The translations under genes were made by a program, and so were the position numbers. Below are positions 36,401 to 44,231 of a DNA stretch of 46,282 nucleotides, piece after piece. Each line of letters starts with the position of its first letter. Within the stretch, counting starts at the first letter, position 1. The DNA lies in NCBI RefSeq assembly GCF_006265175.1, contig NZ_VDCQ01000073.1, positions 1 to 46,282 of the forward strand. Reading direction: 5' to 3'. The DNA is from Paenibacillus hemerocallicola. GTDB lineage: Bacteria > Bacillota > Bacilli > Paenibacillales > NBRC-103111. The notes under the pieces were generated by a model, which saw only the letters and a program-made list of their open reading frames with translations, was not told the origin of the DNA and did not search any database.

Positions 36401-37068
36401 AAGCCGACAAGCTGCGGTTGTTGGTTGCCCGGCTGCTGCCCTCCGGGCTGTTGTCCTCCAGGCTGTTGTCCGCCTGGTTGCTGACCCCCGGGCTGCTGGC
36501 CGCCCTGCCCTTTCAGGAACGCGATATCGTCGAGATATACCGGCTCCTGTTCGCCGTCTCCCCATAGCTGAATACCGTCCAGAAGCCCGTTTACTCCGAT
36601 ATCCTTCAGCTTCACAGTCACTTCCGACCATTGACCGGACTTCACTCCGCCCGGCAGCAAAGCGCCCACTTCCCGCGCCGCTACCTCCTGACCGCCCAGC
36701 GTCAAAACGAGCTTCAGCTTCTGCCCGCCGGTCGATCCGCCGTGAATCCAGAACCGGAACGTATCGTAATCGTCCGCGTTCAGGATCCGGTCTTTATAGA
36801 AATACAACGCCTTTCCGCCATCGGGGTCCATCCGGACCGACTTGCCGCCTCCATGCACGATCCGCGTCTCCGCCAGCTCGGTGTCCGCCCAGCCATAATT
36901 GGCAAATTCGGGGGACAATGCATCGTCATAGACGGTCAGCGTTCCTCCGTCTCCGGCGGCGACCGCAGGCGCCGCAATCGCGATTTGCGTCGCCAATATC
37001 GCTCCGGTCAGCGCCAGCGCAGTCAACCGCAGCGGCTTGACGCGTTTTGTCCGTTTCGTCATTCCCAC
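33406..37068 (-). CDS. Secreted multi-module glycoside hydrolase family 44 (endoglucanase/xyloglucanase type)
   Basis: 1220 residues. Signal peptide about 1-38 (basic start, hydrophobic core, APAVAA). Then module A (45-187), a five-residue-repeat Gly-Gln-Pro linker (189-217), a Big_2-like Ig domain (219-302), module B (317-463), a second Ig-like domain (468-552), module C (558-703) and the GH44 catalytic region (about 716-1220). A, B and C are related jelly-roll-like modules, each with an FWIHGG/IWINGG core, GQKLKLV-type strand and a closing VYLDDI. Catalytic Glu901 is in DNEPEIW and Glu1067 in ITEYNF. Expected substrates are beta-1,4-glucans or xyloglucan. Start could also be the ATG six bases further in; both share the same GGGAG. 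No anchor motif is seen. Confidence 0.92.
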   Translation of the reverse strand: MGMTKRTKRVKPLRLTALALTGAILATQIAIAAPAVAAGDGGTLTVYDDALSPEFANYGWADTELAETRIVHGGGKSVRMDPDGGKALYFYKDRILNADDYDTFRFWIHGGSTGGQKLKLVLTLGGQEVAAREVGALLPGGVKSGQWSEVTVKLKDIGVNGLLDGIQLWGDGEQEPVYLDDIAFLKGQGGQQPGGQQPGGQQPGGQQPGGQQPGNQQPQLVGLSFGEQAATVKEGEQRQERLTAALSDGSSRDVTAESVWSSADETVARVLAGLVTGAKAGLTTIRAVYGGSEAVLPVEVVPAVPSQGIPIEPVDGIYVFDDALNGQFTDYSWAQRSLQESYTIRSGSRSIRFEPDNDNGLYLYSSWGITTKDYEKLQIWINGGPAGGQKVKLVFMAGGQPVSERLLGDLIPGGIPSGGWSKIELMLADLGLPNGLFDGILLAGANAGDQAPIYLDDIALVKKYVAPPAIVEVRMNTHQLVLLPGETFRLDAEAFLDNGVTDIVSNKAEWQSDRPDIVRIDGGLATAKAAGIAKITASYKNHTASAYVQVAQIGQEPVYEDGLTAGYFNRSWHEKDLANTEQVHKGTRSVKFEPDGWDGVWFGSQTKREIADYYGIEFWIHGGTTGGQKLMVHAYDNYTPLGAVNLADYAPEGKLPAGQWTRIVVNFADMGLSEGRFDGIIFQAATEDNQAAVYIDDVFLLRNLQAGRLPQPELPTVQVGIDTSAERRVVNPDIYGINFNDMHPNDSSLAFPVQRWGGNNTTRYNWELDVANRASDWYFINYPYENDRPEQLPHGSTSDRFVDGVLAQNGKVLLTVPTIGWTPKARAIDYGFSQQKYGPQQSRADERRDAGNGVRPDGTLIENNDPLDTSKRIGPDFVTRWMDHLKGRTSDRVNDYALDNEPEIWHVTHRDVHPNAPTYDEIWGFTEQYGSAIKAKDPNSNIYGPTSWGWCAYFYSSADNCADGPDRQAHGGKPFLEWYLQKISEYKKSKGVQLVDYLDIHFYPQENVVTSGEEGPAAAKRRFQSLKSLYDPNFVDQSWIQEPIRLIPRMKEMIEQHMPGMKLAITEYNFGNGDGITAGLAQAEALAIFGREGVDLATRFGAMKAGTYIEDAFKLYLDYDGRGSKVSGTSVSTNSSNENAVGAYTIEGADGRLYVLLFNKDTVVRKAEVKSDEAMSGSAQLYRFDSKTHVAPAGTATAGQGGAIAVQLPARSATLVVWNP
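36418..36504 (-). repeat. In-frame tandem repeat coding a GGQQP linker
   Basis: Six near-identical 15-bp units encode Gly-Gly-Gln-Gln-Pro repeats (last unit has Asn) between module A and the first Ig-like domain of the GH44 enzyme. The repeat number is likely to vary between strains by slippage. Confidence 0.9.
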
Positions 37069-37152
37069 TTTACTCCCGCTCCCTCCACAGTATACGGTTC
37101 GCCATAGGCAAACCTACCCGATAATCGTATAAGGGGCGGGACTTTACGACTA

Positions 37153-37167
37153 GTGACGGTCTGTCAC
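37153..37167. promoter_or_regulatory. Inverted repeat between the GH44 gene and the two-component genes
   Basis: GTGAC-N5-GTCAC lies in the shared promoter region, about 90 bases before the GH44 start and 110 before the response-regulator start. Its size suits a dimeric regulator such as the NarL-type protein next door. No experimental link can be drawn from sequence. Confidence 0.4.
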
Positions 37168-37228
37168 CACTTTTGTCATTATGGGGAAGACGCTAATAAA
37201 ACCGACGATTTATACAGATGGAATGAGT

Positions 37229-37264
37229 TATAATGAACTGGACTACGACCTATACGAAAGAAGG
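37229..37264 (+). promoter_or_regulatory. -10 and ribosome binding site of the two-component operon
   Basis: A consensus TATAAT at 37229-37234 lacks a good -35 at 17-18 bases. AAAGAAGG at 37257-37264 precedes the response-regulator ATG at 37276. Confidence 0.55.
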
Positions 37265-37275
37265 TTTTTCGTCTC

Positions 37276-37947
37276 ATGATCAGCATCCTAATAGCCGATG
37301 ACCAGACGCTTCTGCGGGAAGGCCTGCAAACGATATTGAACCTCGAGACGGACATGTCCGTCGTCGCCGTCGCCGAGAACGGTCTGGAGGCGCTGGAGGC
37401 CGTAATCGCTCACCGCCCCGACCTCGTTCTTATGGATATTAAAATGCCGGTCATGGACGGCATCGAGAGCATGAAGAAAATCAAGAAAGACTACCCGGAC
37501 ACGATTGTGCTGATGCTGACTACGTTCGCCGAGGACAAATTTATCGTGAACGCGATGGCGGGAGGAGCGAACGGATTTCTACTCAAAGACATGCCGGCCG
37601 ACAAAATTGTCCAGACGCTGCGCGACGCGGTCCGGGGCGACTTGATCATGCCGGCCGCCATCGCCGCCAAGCTCGCTTCCCGTCTATACGTCTTCTCCGA
37701 ACAAAGCTCCGACTCTTTCAATGAGGAAGAATTGAGGAAACAAGGATTGAAGCTGACCGAGCGCGAACGCAAAATGATCATGCTCATGCTCGAGGGGCAT
37801 TCGAACAAGCAAATATCCGGCGCTTTGTTTATGAGCGAAGGCACCGTCCGCAACTATATAAGCGTCATTTACAGCAAAATCGGTACGAGCGACCGGCAAG
37901 CCGCGATCGCCAGGCTTAAGGAGCTGCTTCTCCGGGATGCTACCTAA
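37276..37947 (+). CDS. NarL/LuxR-type response regulator
   Basis: 223 residues. Receiver domain about 1-120 with acidic pocket Asp8-Asp9, phosphoacceptor Asp54 (LVLMDIKMPVMDG), Thr near 82 and Lys104 (FLLKDMPADK). A linker of about 30 residues leads to a LuxR-type helix-turn-helix (about 155-215: LTERERKMIMLMLEGHSNKQISGALFMSEGTVRNYISVIYSKIG). The 3' end overlaps the sensor gene by 11 bases, so translation is probably coupled. Its cognate kinase should be the HisKA_3-type module at the C terminus of that sensor. The divergent GH44 gene is a candidate target. Confidence 0.95.
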   Translation: MISILIADDQTLLREGLQTILNLETDMSVVAVAENGLEALEAVIAHRPDLVLMDIKMPVMDGIESMKKIKKDYPDTIVLMLTTFAEDKFIVNAMAGGANGFLLKDMPADKIVQTLRDAVRGDLIMPAAIAAKLASRLYVFSEQSSDSFNEEELRKQGLKLTERERKMIMLMLEGHSNKQISGALFMSEGTVRNYISVIYSKIGTSDRQAAIARLKELLLRDAT

Positions 37948-40900
37948 AGCGGTTGTCCGAAAAGCGGTAAGCCGGGTAAAAAACGTCGTCGTTCCGTTGC
38001 TGCTCCTTCTCGCGGCCTTCGTCTTCGTCCTTGCCGGAATTCCCGGAATTGACGACCGGGACGAGAATAGTCCGTTCATTCCCGATCAGGATTGGAAAAT
38101 GAATACTCTCGCGATCGGTTGGGAGCAGTTTCGCGGAGATCGGCCGTCCGATACCGACCGATGGGAGCCGCTCGATAACAAAGCCTTCGCCAGCTTGCCC
38201 GAATACGAGGGAACGCTCTGGCTTCGCAAGACGATGCCGGACTCCATTCCATGGCGCGACCCCTATTTGTTCGTCTGGGGCGTCAAGGGCATGGAGCTGT
38301 TCTTGGACGGCAAAAGCGTGTACGCCTTCAACGTCGACGGACTCGAACGTTATATCAATCAGGCCATCCCCTTCAATCCGGTGCGTCTTCAGGAACAGGA
38401 CGCCGGGAAGCAGTTGATGCTTCGATTGCCGTGGGAACATTCCAGTCTCCCCCGCACCTGGAATTTGATCGGCGAACGGTCGGTCATGCTGGCTTCCCAG
38501 ATGCAATCCGATGCGCTGCTTCTGTTATGCTCCGTCCCGTTGCTGCTGGCCGCCGCCATCGCCTGCCTGCTGATCGTCCGGAGGCCGAAGGAGCGCCTTT
38601 ATATATGGTTCGCCCTGTTCGCTTCGTCCTCCGGTCTGGGTCTATATTGGCTGAGATCTACGCCGATGTGGTTCGAGTCGCTGCATGGGGTGTACTACTG
38701 GCGGGATATGGCGATTCCGCTCGGTATTCTGGGTTTTGCCGGCTTTTATGCCGAGGCGCTGGGAAGCATGCATAGCCGTCTCCAAAAAGCCGTTATCGGC
38801 TTCTGGTCGGCCTACTCGCTCGCAACCGCGGCTGCGGCTGCGGCGGACGCCGGGCTGTATCGAAAATTGCTGGTGGACTACTTGCCGTACTGCATCGTTC
38901 CGGTCTTTCTGGTCGTGACGATCAATTTGATTCGTCAATGCCGGAGCAATCGTTCCCCGTCGGTCAAATGGCTGCTGCTCGGGTATGGCGTTCTTGTCCT
39001 GTCGTTTCTGAACCATATTGTATTAATCGCTTATCCGATGATGTCCGAGACTATCGCCAGGCTGTACCCCTCATTGTACGTCAAGCTTACGAAAAGTCTT
39101 CCGTTCGGCCTGCTGTTATTTATGGGATGCCTTGCGATGGTGCTCGTTCAGCGGTTTCTGGACGTATATCGCCAATCGCAAAAATATGCGGGCGAGCTGG
39201 CAGCACAGCACGAGACGCTCGTCCGCATGGACCGGCTGAAGGACGACTTTCTGCGTACGACATCGCATGAGCTGCGTACTCCGCTGCACGGGATCGCCGG
39301 TCTGACCGGTTCGATGCTGGAAGGCGCCGCCGGACCGGTCGATGAGCGGATGCGCGATAATCTGCAGCTCGTCCTGTCCAGTTCCAACCGGCTTTTGCGG
39401 CTCGTCAACGATATTTTGGATCTGTACCGGCTGAAGCATTTCGATGTTCGGCTGCAGCCGGAAGCCGTCGATGTGCGCCGTATCGCCGGAGTTGTTTTGG
39501 CTGTGCTCTCTCCTGCCGCCGACCGCAAAGGATTGCGCATGTCGCTCCGTATTCCGGATGAATGCGCCTCCGTTTGGGCCGATTCCGGCCGGTTCGAGCA
39601 AATTTTATACAATCTGATCGGCAATGCGGTCAAATATACGGAGTCCGGCAGCGTGCTCGTCCGGGCAACCCGCGATCGCTCCTTCGTTCGCATCGCCGTG
39701 GAGGACACAGGCAACGGCATGGCACGGGACAAGCTGGATTCGATATATGAACCATTTGCAGCCAGCGACGGCGCGGAAGGCGGTACGGGGTTGGGTTTGT
39801 CCATTACGAAAAGATTGGTGGAGCTTCAGGGAGGAACGATCGAGGCGAGCTCGGAGGTCGGCCGCGGCACCGTCATATCTGTTCTTCTCCCCCATACCGA
39901 AGAGCAGCCGTCAAACTCTCCGGATGCCCGTTATGCCGAGATTGCCAAATTCGTGACGGAGGACTCTCTCGATGAGCGGGACGGAATCGCGCCCGAGGAG
40001 CTGGACTTCTTGGTCGGAAAGACCGGTGAAGCAGCTGGCGGCGATATCCCGCTGTTGTTGATCGTCGACGACGAGCCGGTCAATATCCGGGTGCTGCTGA
40101 ATTACTTGCAGAACGCGAGTTGCCGGCTGCTGCAAGCGAAGGACGGCTTCGAGGCGCTCGCTCTGCTCGAATCGGGCATCCGTCCCGATCTTGTCCTGTT
40201 GGACGTGATGATGCCCAAAATGACCGGTTACGAAGTATGCCGTCGAATACGCGGCAAATGGAACGGGAACGAGCTGCCCGTTATTCTCATGTCCGCGCGC
40301 AACCGGGTTGCGGACCTGGAGGAAGGCTTCGACGCCGGCGCGAACGATTACTTGCCGAAGCCGTTCGCCCAGCGCGAGCTATTTGCCCGGGTAGCGATCC
40401 AGTTGCGCCTGCTCCAATTTCACCGCTCCCTCGAGCAGCTTGTGGAAAAGCGGACAAAAGAGCTGGAAGACACGAACCGGTTATTGGCCGGCTCGGTGCG
40501 GGAAACGGCTGCGGCTCTGGCCGAACTGTCCGTTATGGAGGAACGCAACCGGATCGCCCACGAAATTCACGACGTAGTCGGCCATACGATGACCGCGGCA
40601 ATCGTGCAGCTGGAGGCGGCGTACAAGCTGGCCGAGAGGGATATCGCGAGATCGAAAGAGAAGCTGGAGAACGCTCAGCAGCTCGTCCGCAAAGGCTTGA
40701 ACGATATCCGCGTGTCCGTTCGGTTGTTGAAGGACGAAGGAGCTGCATTCGAGCTCGTTCCGGCCATGAAGGAGCTGATCCGCGAGACGGAAGACTCGAC
40801 GGGCGTGTCTGTCGATACAACAATCGGCAACCTGCCTGATATGAACGGCTTGACCCGGCGAGTGCTGTATCACGCTCTTCAGGAAGGCTTGACCAACGGT

Positions 40901-41149
40901 ATCCGTCACGGCCGGTGTCAAAAGTTTCGATTCGGGCTGACTGCCACGGATGCGGAAATCCGCTTGATGCTGGTCAACGACGGCATCCCTTTCGCGGATG
41001 CAAAGCCCGGCTTCGGCTTGACTGCGATGATGGAGCGTGTTCATTTGCTCGGAGGGACAGTCGAGATCCGGCCGGACTCCCCCGCGAGCGGCTGCAAGCT
41101 CTCCGTCACATTGCCTGTACCGGAATACGCCGGTAACTTTCAAGGTTGA
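37937..41149 (+). CDS. Dual-kinase hybrid sensor: HisKA-HATPase-REC-HisKA_3-HATPase
   Basis: 1070 residues. An N-terminal helix (about 17-34) is followed by an extracellular segment of about 155 residues, then seven or so helices (193-405), the layout of 7TMR-DISM sensors. First kinase: His444 (FLRTTSHELRTPLHG), N box LIGNAVKY near 560, G boxes EDTGNGM and GGTGLGLSI. Receiver 705-820: Asp710-Asp711, Asp756 (LVLLDVMMPKMTG), Lys808. A coiled coil (about 828-865) leads to a second kinase of NarL-partner class: His878 (AHEIHDVVGHTM), N box HALQEGLTNGIRHG, G box GFGLTAMMERVHLLGG. Start overlaps the regulator gene by 11 bases. This lets two phosphotransfer routes meet in one protein. Confidence 0.93.
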   Translation: MLPKAVVRKAVSRVKNVVVPLLLLLAAFVFVLAGIPGIDDRDENSPFIPDQDWKMNTLAIGWEQFRGDRPSDTDRWEPLDNKAFASLPEYEGTLWLRKTMPDSIPWRDPYLFVWGVKGMELFLDGKSVYAFNVDGLERYINQAIPFNPVRLQEQDAGKQLMLRLPWEHSSLPRTWNLIGERSVMLASQMQSDALLLLCSVPLLLAAAIACLLIVRRPKERLYIWFALFASSSGLGLYWLRSTPMWFESLHGVYYWRDMAIPLGILGFAGFYAEALGSMHSRLQKAVIGFWSAYSLATAAAAAADAGLYRKLLVDYLPYCIVPVFLVVTINLIRQCRSNRSPSVKWLLLGYGVLVLSFLNHIVLIAYPMMSETIARLYPSLYVKLTKSLPFGLLLFMGCLAMVLVQRFLDVYRQSQKYAGELAAQHETLVRMDRLKDDFLRTTSHELRTPLHGIAGLTGSMLEGAAGPVDERMRDNLQLVLSSSNRLLRLVNDILDLYRLKHFDVRLQPEAVDVRRIAGVVLAVLSPAADRKGLRMSLRIPDECASVWADSGRFEQILYNLIGNAVKYTESGSVLVRATRDRSFVRIAVEDTGNGMARDKLDSIYEPFAASDGAEGGTGLGLSITKRLVELQGGTIEASSEVGRGTVISVLLPHTEEQPSNSPDARYAEIAKFVTEDSLDERDGIAPEELDFLVGKTGEAAGGDIPLLLIVDDEPVNIRVLLNYLQNASCRLLQAKDGFEALALLESGIRPDLVLLDVMMPKMTGYEVCRRIRGKWNGNELPVILMSARNRVADLEEGFDAGANDYLPKPFAQRELFARVAIQLRLLQFHRSLEQLVEKRTKELEDTNRLLAGSVRETAAALAELSVMEERNRIAHEIHDVVGHTMTAAIVQLEAAYKLAERDIARSKEKLENAQQLVRKGLNDIRVSVRLLKDEGAAFELVPAMKELIRETEDSTGVSVDTTIGNLPDMNGLTRRVLYHALQEGLTNGIRHGRCQKFRFGLTATDAEIRLMLVNDGIPFADAKPGFGLTAMMERVHLLGGTVEIRPDSPASGCKLSVTLPVPEYAGNFQG

Positions 41150-41161
41150 AAGACATGAAAA

Positions 41162-41220
41162 CGCAGAAAAACCTTGCTCGGGATAAGCGGATAATTTCCC
41201 GGACAAGGTTTTTTTCTGCG
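41162..41220 (+). terminator. Terminator of the two-component operon
   Basis: CGCAGAAAAACCTTG pairs with CAAGGTTTTTTTCTGCG around a 27-base loop that itself can pair (CGGGA with TCCCG). T-tract on the plus side follows the stem. It begins about 12 bases after the sensor stop codon. Confidence 0.88.
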
Positions 41221-41593
41221 ACAGTAGAACCCGCATGCAGCCCGGAGGCTCCTTGATGGAGCGGGTGCAAAGTGTTTCTTAAATAAAGGAACTATATTCC
41301 GCTATTGTCCCGAATTCCGTCATTCGTCTGAAAATAACGGAACAGACTTCCGGTATCTCGATTTTTCGGGGTAAATATGATCGTGAATCACGGAATAGCG
41401 GAACGGTTTTCCGCTATGTTGCCATCAGCACGAGTGCTCGGGACAATAGCATACTACAATTCCGCTATTTTTTGGATTCGCGGTCCCGCATGGCTCCAGC
41501 AGAGGCAATCGGCCTTCGCCTATCCTATCATGCGGCCGTTCAATTGAATATTTAATGGGATCGGACTTGCGGCGCCGCTGGCCATTTTGTCCA
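41221..41593. repeat. Intergenic region with TTCCGCTATT-type repeats
   Basis: No gene is seen. TTCCGCTAT(T) occurs at 41297-41306, 41409-41417 and 41460-41469, and inverted AATAGCGGAA at 41394-41403. The pair at 41395-41417 forms a 9-bp hairpin with a 5-base loop. Partly degraded versions (AACGGAACAGACTTCCGGTAT) lie between. From memory, such elements are scattered through intergenic DNA of Paenibacillus genomes; their role is not known to me. The rest of the gap shows no terminator for the convergent short-chain dehydrogenase gene. Confidence 0.7.
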
Positions 41594-42493
41594 TTATGTC
41601 TCGGTCATCGTTCCCCCATTCACGTGCAGCACTTGACCCGTTACGTACCCAGAATCGTCTGAAGCCAAATATACGTAGGTCGGAGCAAGCTCGAACGGCT
41701 GACCGGCACGGCGCATAGGGGTATTCACACCCAACGTTTTAATATACTCGGCCGTATAGCTTGACGGCTGCAAAGGGGTCCAGATCGGACCAGGGGCAAC
41801 TGCGTTGACCCGAATTCCGCATTCGACCAGCTGAAGCGACAACGACCGCGTAAAAGAGACGATGGCACCCTTCGTCGAAGAATAATCGATTAGCAAAGGA
41901 GCACCCGCATAGGCGGTGACGGAAGCCGTACTAATGATCGAGCTCCCCGGCTTCAGGTGGTTTAACGCTTCTTGGGTCAGGAAGAAGTTCGGAAAAATAT
42001 TCGTACGGAACGTATCCTCCAACTGCCGGCGGGAAATATTCCGAATGCTCGTCTGAGGGAACTGGACGCCTTGGTTAATTACAAGCACATCGAGTTTTCC
42101 GTAATGGGCCACCGTCTTGCAAATAACTTCGCGGCACCACTCTTCCTCCCGCAAATCTCCAGGCAAGAGCAGACAGCGACGACCATAGCCTTCAACCATG
42201 TTGCGGGTAGCTTCCGCATCTGCATGTTCGTCCAAATACGGGATAGCGACATCCGCGCCTTCCTTGGCAAACGCTATGGCGACTGCACGCCCGATTCCGC
42301 TATCGCCTCCCGTAATGACTGCCACTTTATTCATCAGCTTGCCGCTCCCGACATAAGCCGGATTGTCCGATATCGGCTGCGGTACCATGAGGTACTCGAA
42401 GCCCGGCTGTCGATCCTGATGCTGGGCCGGAAAGGAGACCGGGGTCTCCTTGCAAGTCGTTTCCATGCCATAATAAGGGTATACAGGATACAT
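41594..42493 (-). CDS. Short-chain dehydrogenase of the general-stress YhxC/YhdF/GSP39 group
   Basis: 299 residues. Residues about 20-50 (PAQHQDRQPGFEYLMVPQP) are the typical N-terminal extension of this SDR group. The cofactor motif is ITGGDSGIGRAVA and the catalytic set is Ser (STASVTAYAG) with YSSTKGA. APGPIWTPLQPS is the usual loop after the fold. The start is the ATG preceded by GGGAGG; the in-frame GTG at 42508 is part of that site. Relatives in B. subtilis belong to the SigB general stress response, but I see no clear SigB promoter here. Natural substrate unknown. It is followed by the repeat region and preceded by ribonuclease J on the same strand. Confidence 0.9.
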   Translation of the reverse strand: MYPVYPYYGMETTCKETPVSFPAQHQDRQPGFEYLMVPQPISDNPAYVGSGKLMNKVAVITGGDSGIGRAVAIAFAKEGADVAIPYLDEHADAEATRNMVEGYGRRCLLLPGDLREEEWCREVICKTVAHYGKLDVLVINQGVQFPQTSIRNISRRQLEDTFRTNIFPNFFLTQEALNHLKPGSSIISTASVTAYAGAPLLIDYSSTKGAIVSFTRSLSLQLVECGIRVNAVAPGPIWTPLQPSSYTAEYIKTLGVNTPMRRAGQPFELAPTYVYLASDDSGYVTGQVLHVNGGTMTET

Positions 42494-42557
42494 GCCTTTT
42501 CCTCCCACGATGAAATCGCATAAGGCATGATATTCACCCAGGCCGGAAACGTTACGC

Positions 42558-44231
42558 TTAAACCTCCACTATGATCGGCAAGATCATCGGTCTTCTTTTT
42601 GTCCGCTCGTACAGAAATTTACCGAGGTTTTCTTTAACCAACTGTTTCAGCAGTCTCCATTGCTTCATGTTGTCTTCTTGAAATTTGGCAATACTCGCAA
42701 CGACTACTTCGTTCGCCTGCTCCAACAGCCCTTCGGACTCGCGAATGTATACGAACCCTCGCGATACCATGTCCGGCCCCGACAATATCGTTCCATGCGA
42801 TTTGTTGATCGTAATGATCACTATAAGGATGCCGTCCTGTGACAACGATCTGCGGTCCCGCAGTACGATGTTGCCGATATCGCCGATCCCCAACCCATCC
42901 ACAAGCGTCCTTCCTGACGGAACCTTTCCGGCCAATCGCGCTTCTCCATTCTGAAAAGCGACTACATCTCCGTTCTCAACAATGAATATATGATCTTGAT
43001 CTACTCCGACTGCTTCCGCCAACAATCGATGCTGGTGCAGCATCCGATATTCGCCATGTATCGGGATAAAATATTTCGGACGCATCAGATGAAGCATCAG
43101 CTTCAACTCCTCTTGACTGCCGTGTCCCGAGACATGGACTCCCGTCGCAGAACCGGGGCCATAGATCACATTCGCCCCGAGCTTAAACAAGTCGTCGACC
43201 GTTCGGGACAAATTCCTTTCGTTCCCGGGAATCGGGGTCGCGGAAATGACGACCGTATCGCCGCGCAGCACCTCTACTTGTCTATGGTTATTGCGGGCTA
43301 ACCGCGATAAAGCGGCCATCGGTTCCCCTTGGCTTCCCGTACATAGAACGGCTACTCGATCGGCCGGATACTTATGCACATCACCCGGCTCAATGAAAAT
43401 TTCTTCCCGGGCTTGAAGATACCCGAGCTCCTTGGCGATCGTTACTACATTCACCATGCTTCTTCCGATTAATGCAACTTTACGATTCATGCTGTCGGCT
43501 GCATCTATGACCTGCTGCAGTCGATGTACATTCGAAGCGAATGTGGCGATGAACACTTTTTGACGGGCTTTTCGCATAATTTCTTCAAGGTGAACCCCTA
43601 CTTTACGCTCGGAAGGGGTAAACCCGACCCGTTCCGCGTTCGTGCTTTCCGATAATAAAGCCAGTACTCCGTTTTTACCTATTTCCGCCATACGATGCAA
43701 GTCAGCGGCTTCCTCGCTAACCGGAGTCAAATCGAACTTGAAGTCACCGGTATGCACGACAGTCCCTTCGTTCGTTTGAAAAACGATGCCCAGACAATCG
43801 GGAATGCTATGATTCGTTTTGAAAAACGATACCGAGACCGTACCCAGCTGAATATCCGATTCCGGAGTGATGACGGTAAGCTCGGCCTCCTTTAGCAAAT
43901 TGGCCTCTCTCAGCTTGCCTTCTACGAGCCCTAAAGTGAGCTTTGTTCCGTAAATCGGCATGCGAAGCTGTTTATAAATATAAGGCAGACCGCCAATATG
44001 ATCCTCATGACCGTGTGTGAGAATAAGCGCTCGTACTTTGTCGCGGTTTTCCAACAAATAAGTAATATCCGGCACGATAAGATCGATGCCTGGCAGATCC
44101 TCATCCGGAAACTTAGATCCGCAATCAATGACGATAATATCGTCTTCATATTGGAGTACGTACATGTTCTTCCCGATTTCGCCTACGCCACCCAATGCGA
44201 ATATGGATAGCTTGTTGTGGACCGAACTCAT
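42558..44231 (-). CDS. rnj: Ribonuclease J
   Basis: 557 residues from the ATG preceded by GGAGGAGATGG; the frame is open further up but without a site. Metallo-beta-lactamase domain with LTHGHEDHIGG (His73, His75, Asp77, His78), a beta-CASP segment from about 210 (LLSESTNAERVGFTPSERKVG), the HVSGHGSQEELKLMLHLMRPKYFIPIHGE motif near 370-395, and a C-terminal domain from about 450. RNase J is a 5'-3' exo- and endoribonuclease for mRNA decay and rRNA maturation. Complete active-site histidines favour J1-like activity over the weakly active J2. It lies directly downstream of an rRNA operon in the same direction. Confidence 0.95.
   Translation of the reverse strand: MSSVHNKLSIFALGGVGEIGKNMYVLQYEDDIIVIDCGSKFPDEDLPGIDLIVPDITYLLENRDKVRALILTHGHEDHIGGLPYIYKQLRMPIYGTKLTLGLVEGKLREANLLKEAELTVITPESDIQLGTVSVSFFKTNHSIPDCLGIVFQTNEGTVVHTGDFKFDLTPVSEEAADLHRMAEIGKNGVLALLSESTNAERVGFTPSERKVGVHLEEIMRKARQKVFIATFASNVHRLQQVIDAADSMNRKVALIGRSMVNVVTIAKELGYLQAREEIFIEPGDVHKYPADRVAVLCTGSQGEPMAALSRLARNNHRQVEVLRGDTVVISATPIPGNERNLSRTVDDLFKLGANVIYGPGSATGVHVSGHGSQEELKLMLHLMRPKYFIPIHGEYRMLHQHRLLAEAVGVDQDHIFIVENGDVVAFQNGEARLAGKVPSGRTLVDGLGIGDIGNIVLRDRRSLSQDGILIVIITINKSHGTILSGPDMVSRGFVYIRESEGLLEQANEVVVASIAKFQEDNMKQWRLLKQLVKENLGKFLYERTKRRPMILPIIVEV

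Noticed and set aside
33406-37068. Reading the triplicated modules as catalytic domains
   Set aside because: They are only about 145 residues, end in a VYLDDI strand typical of binding modules and lack a conserved acidic pair.
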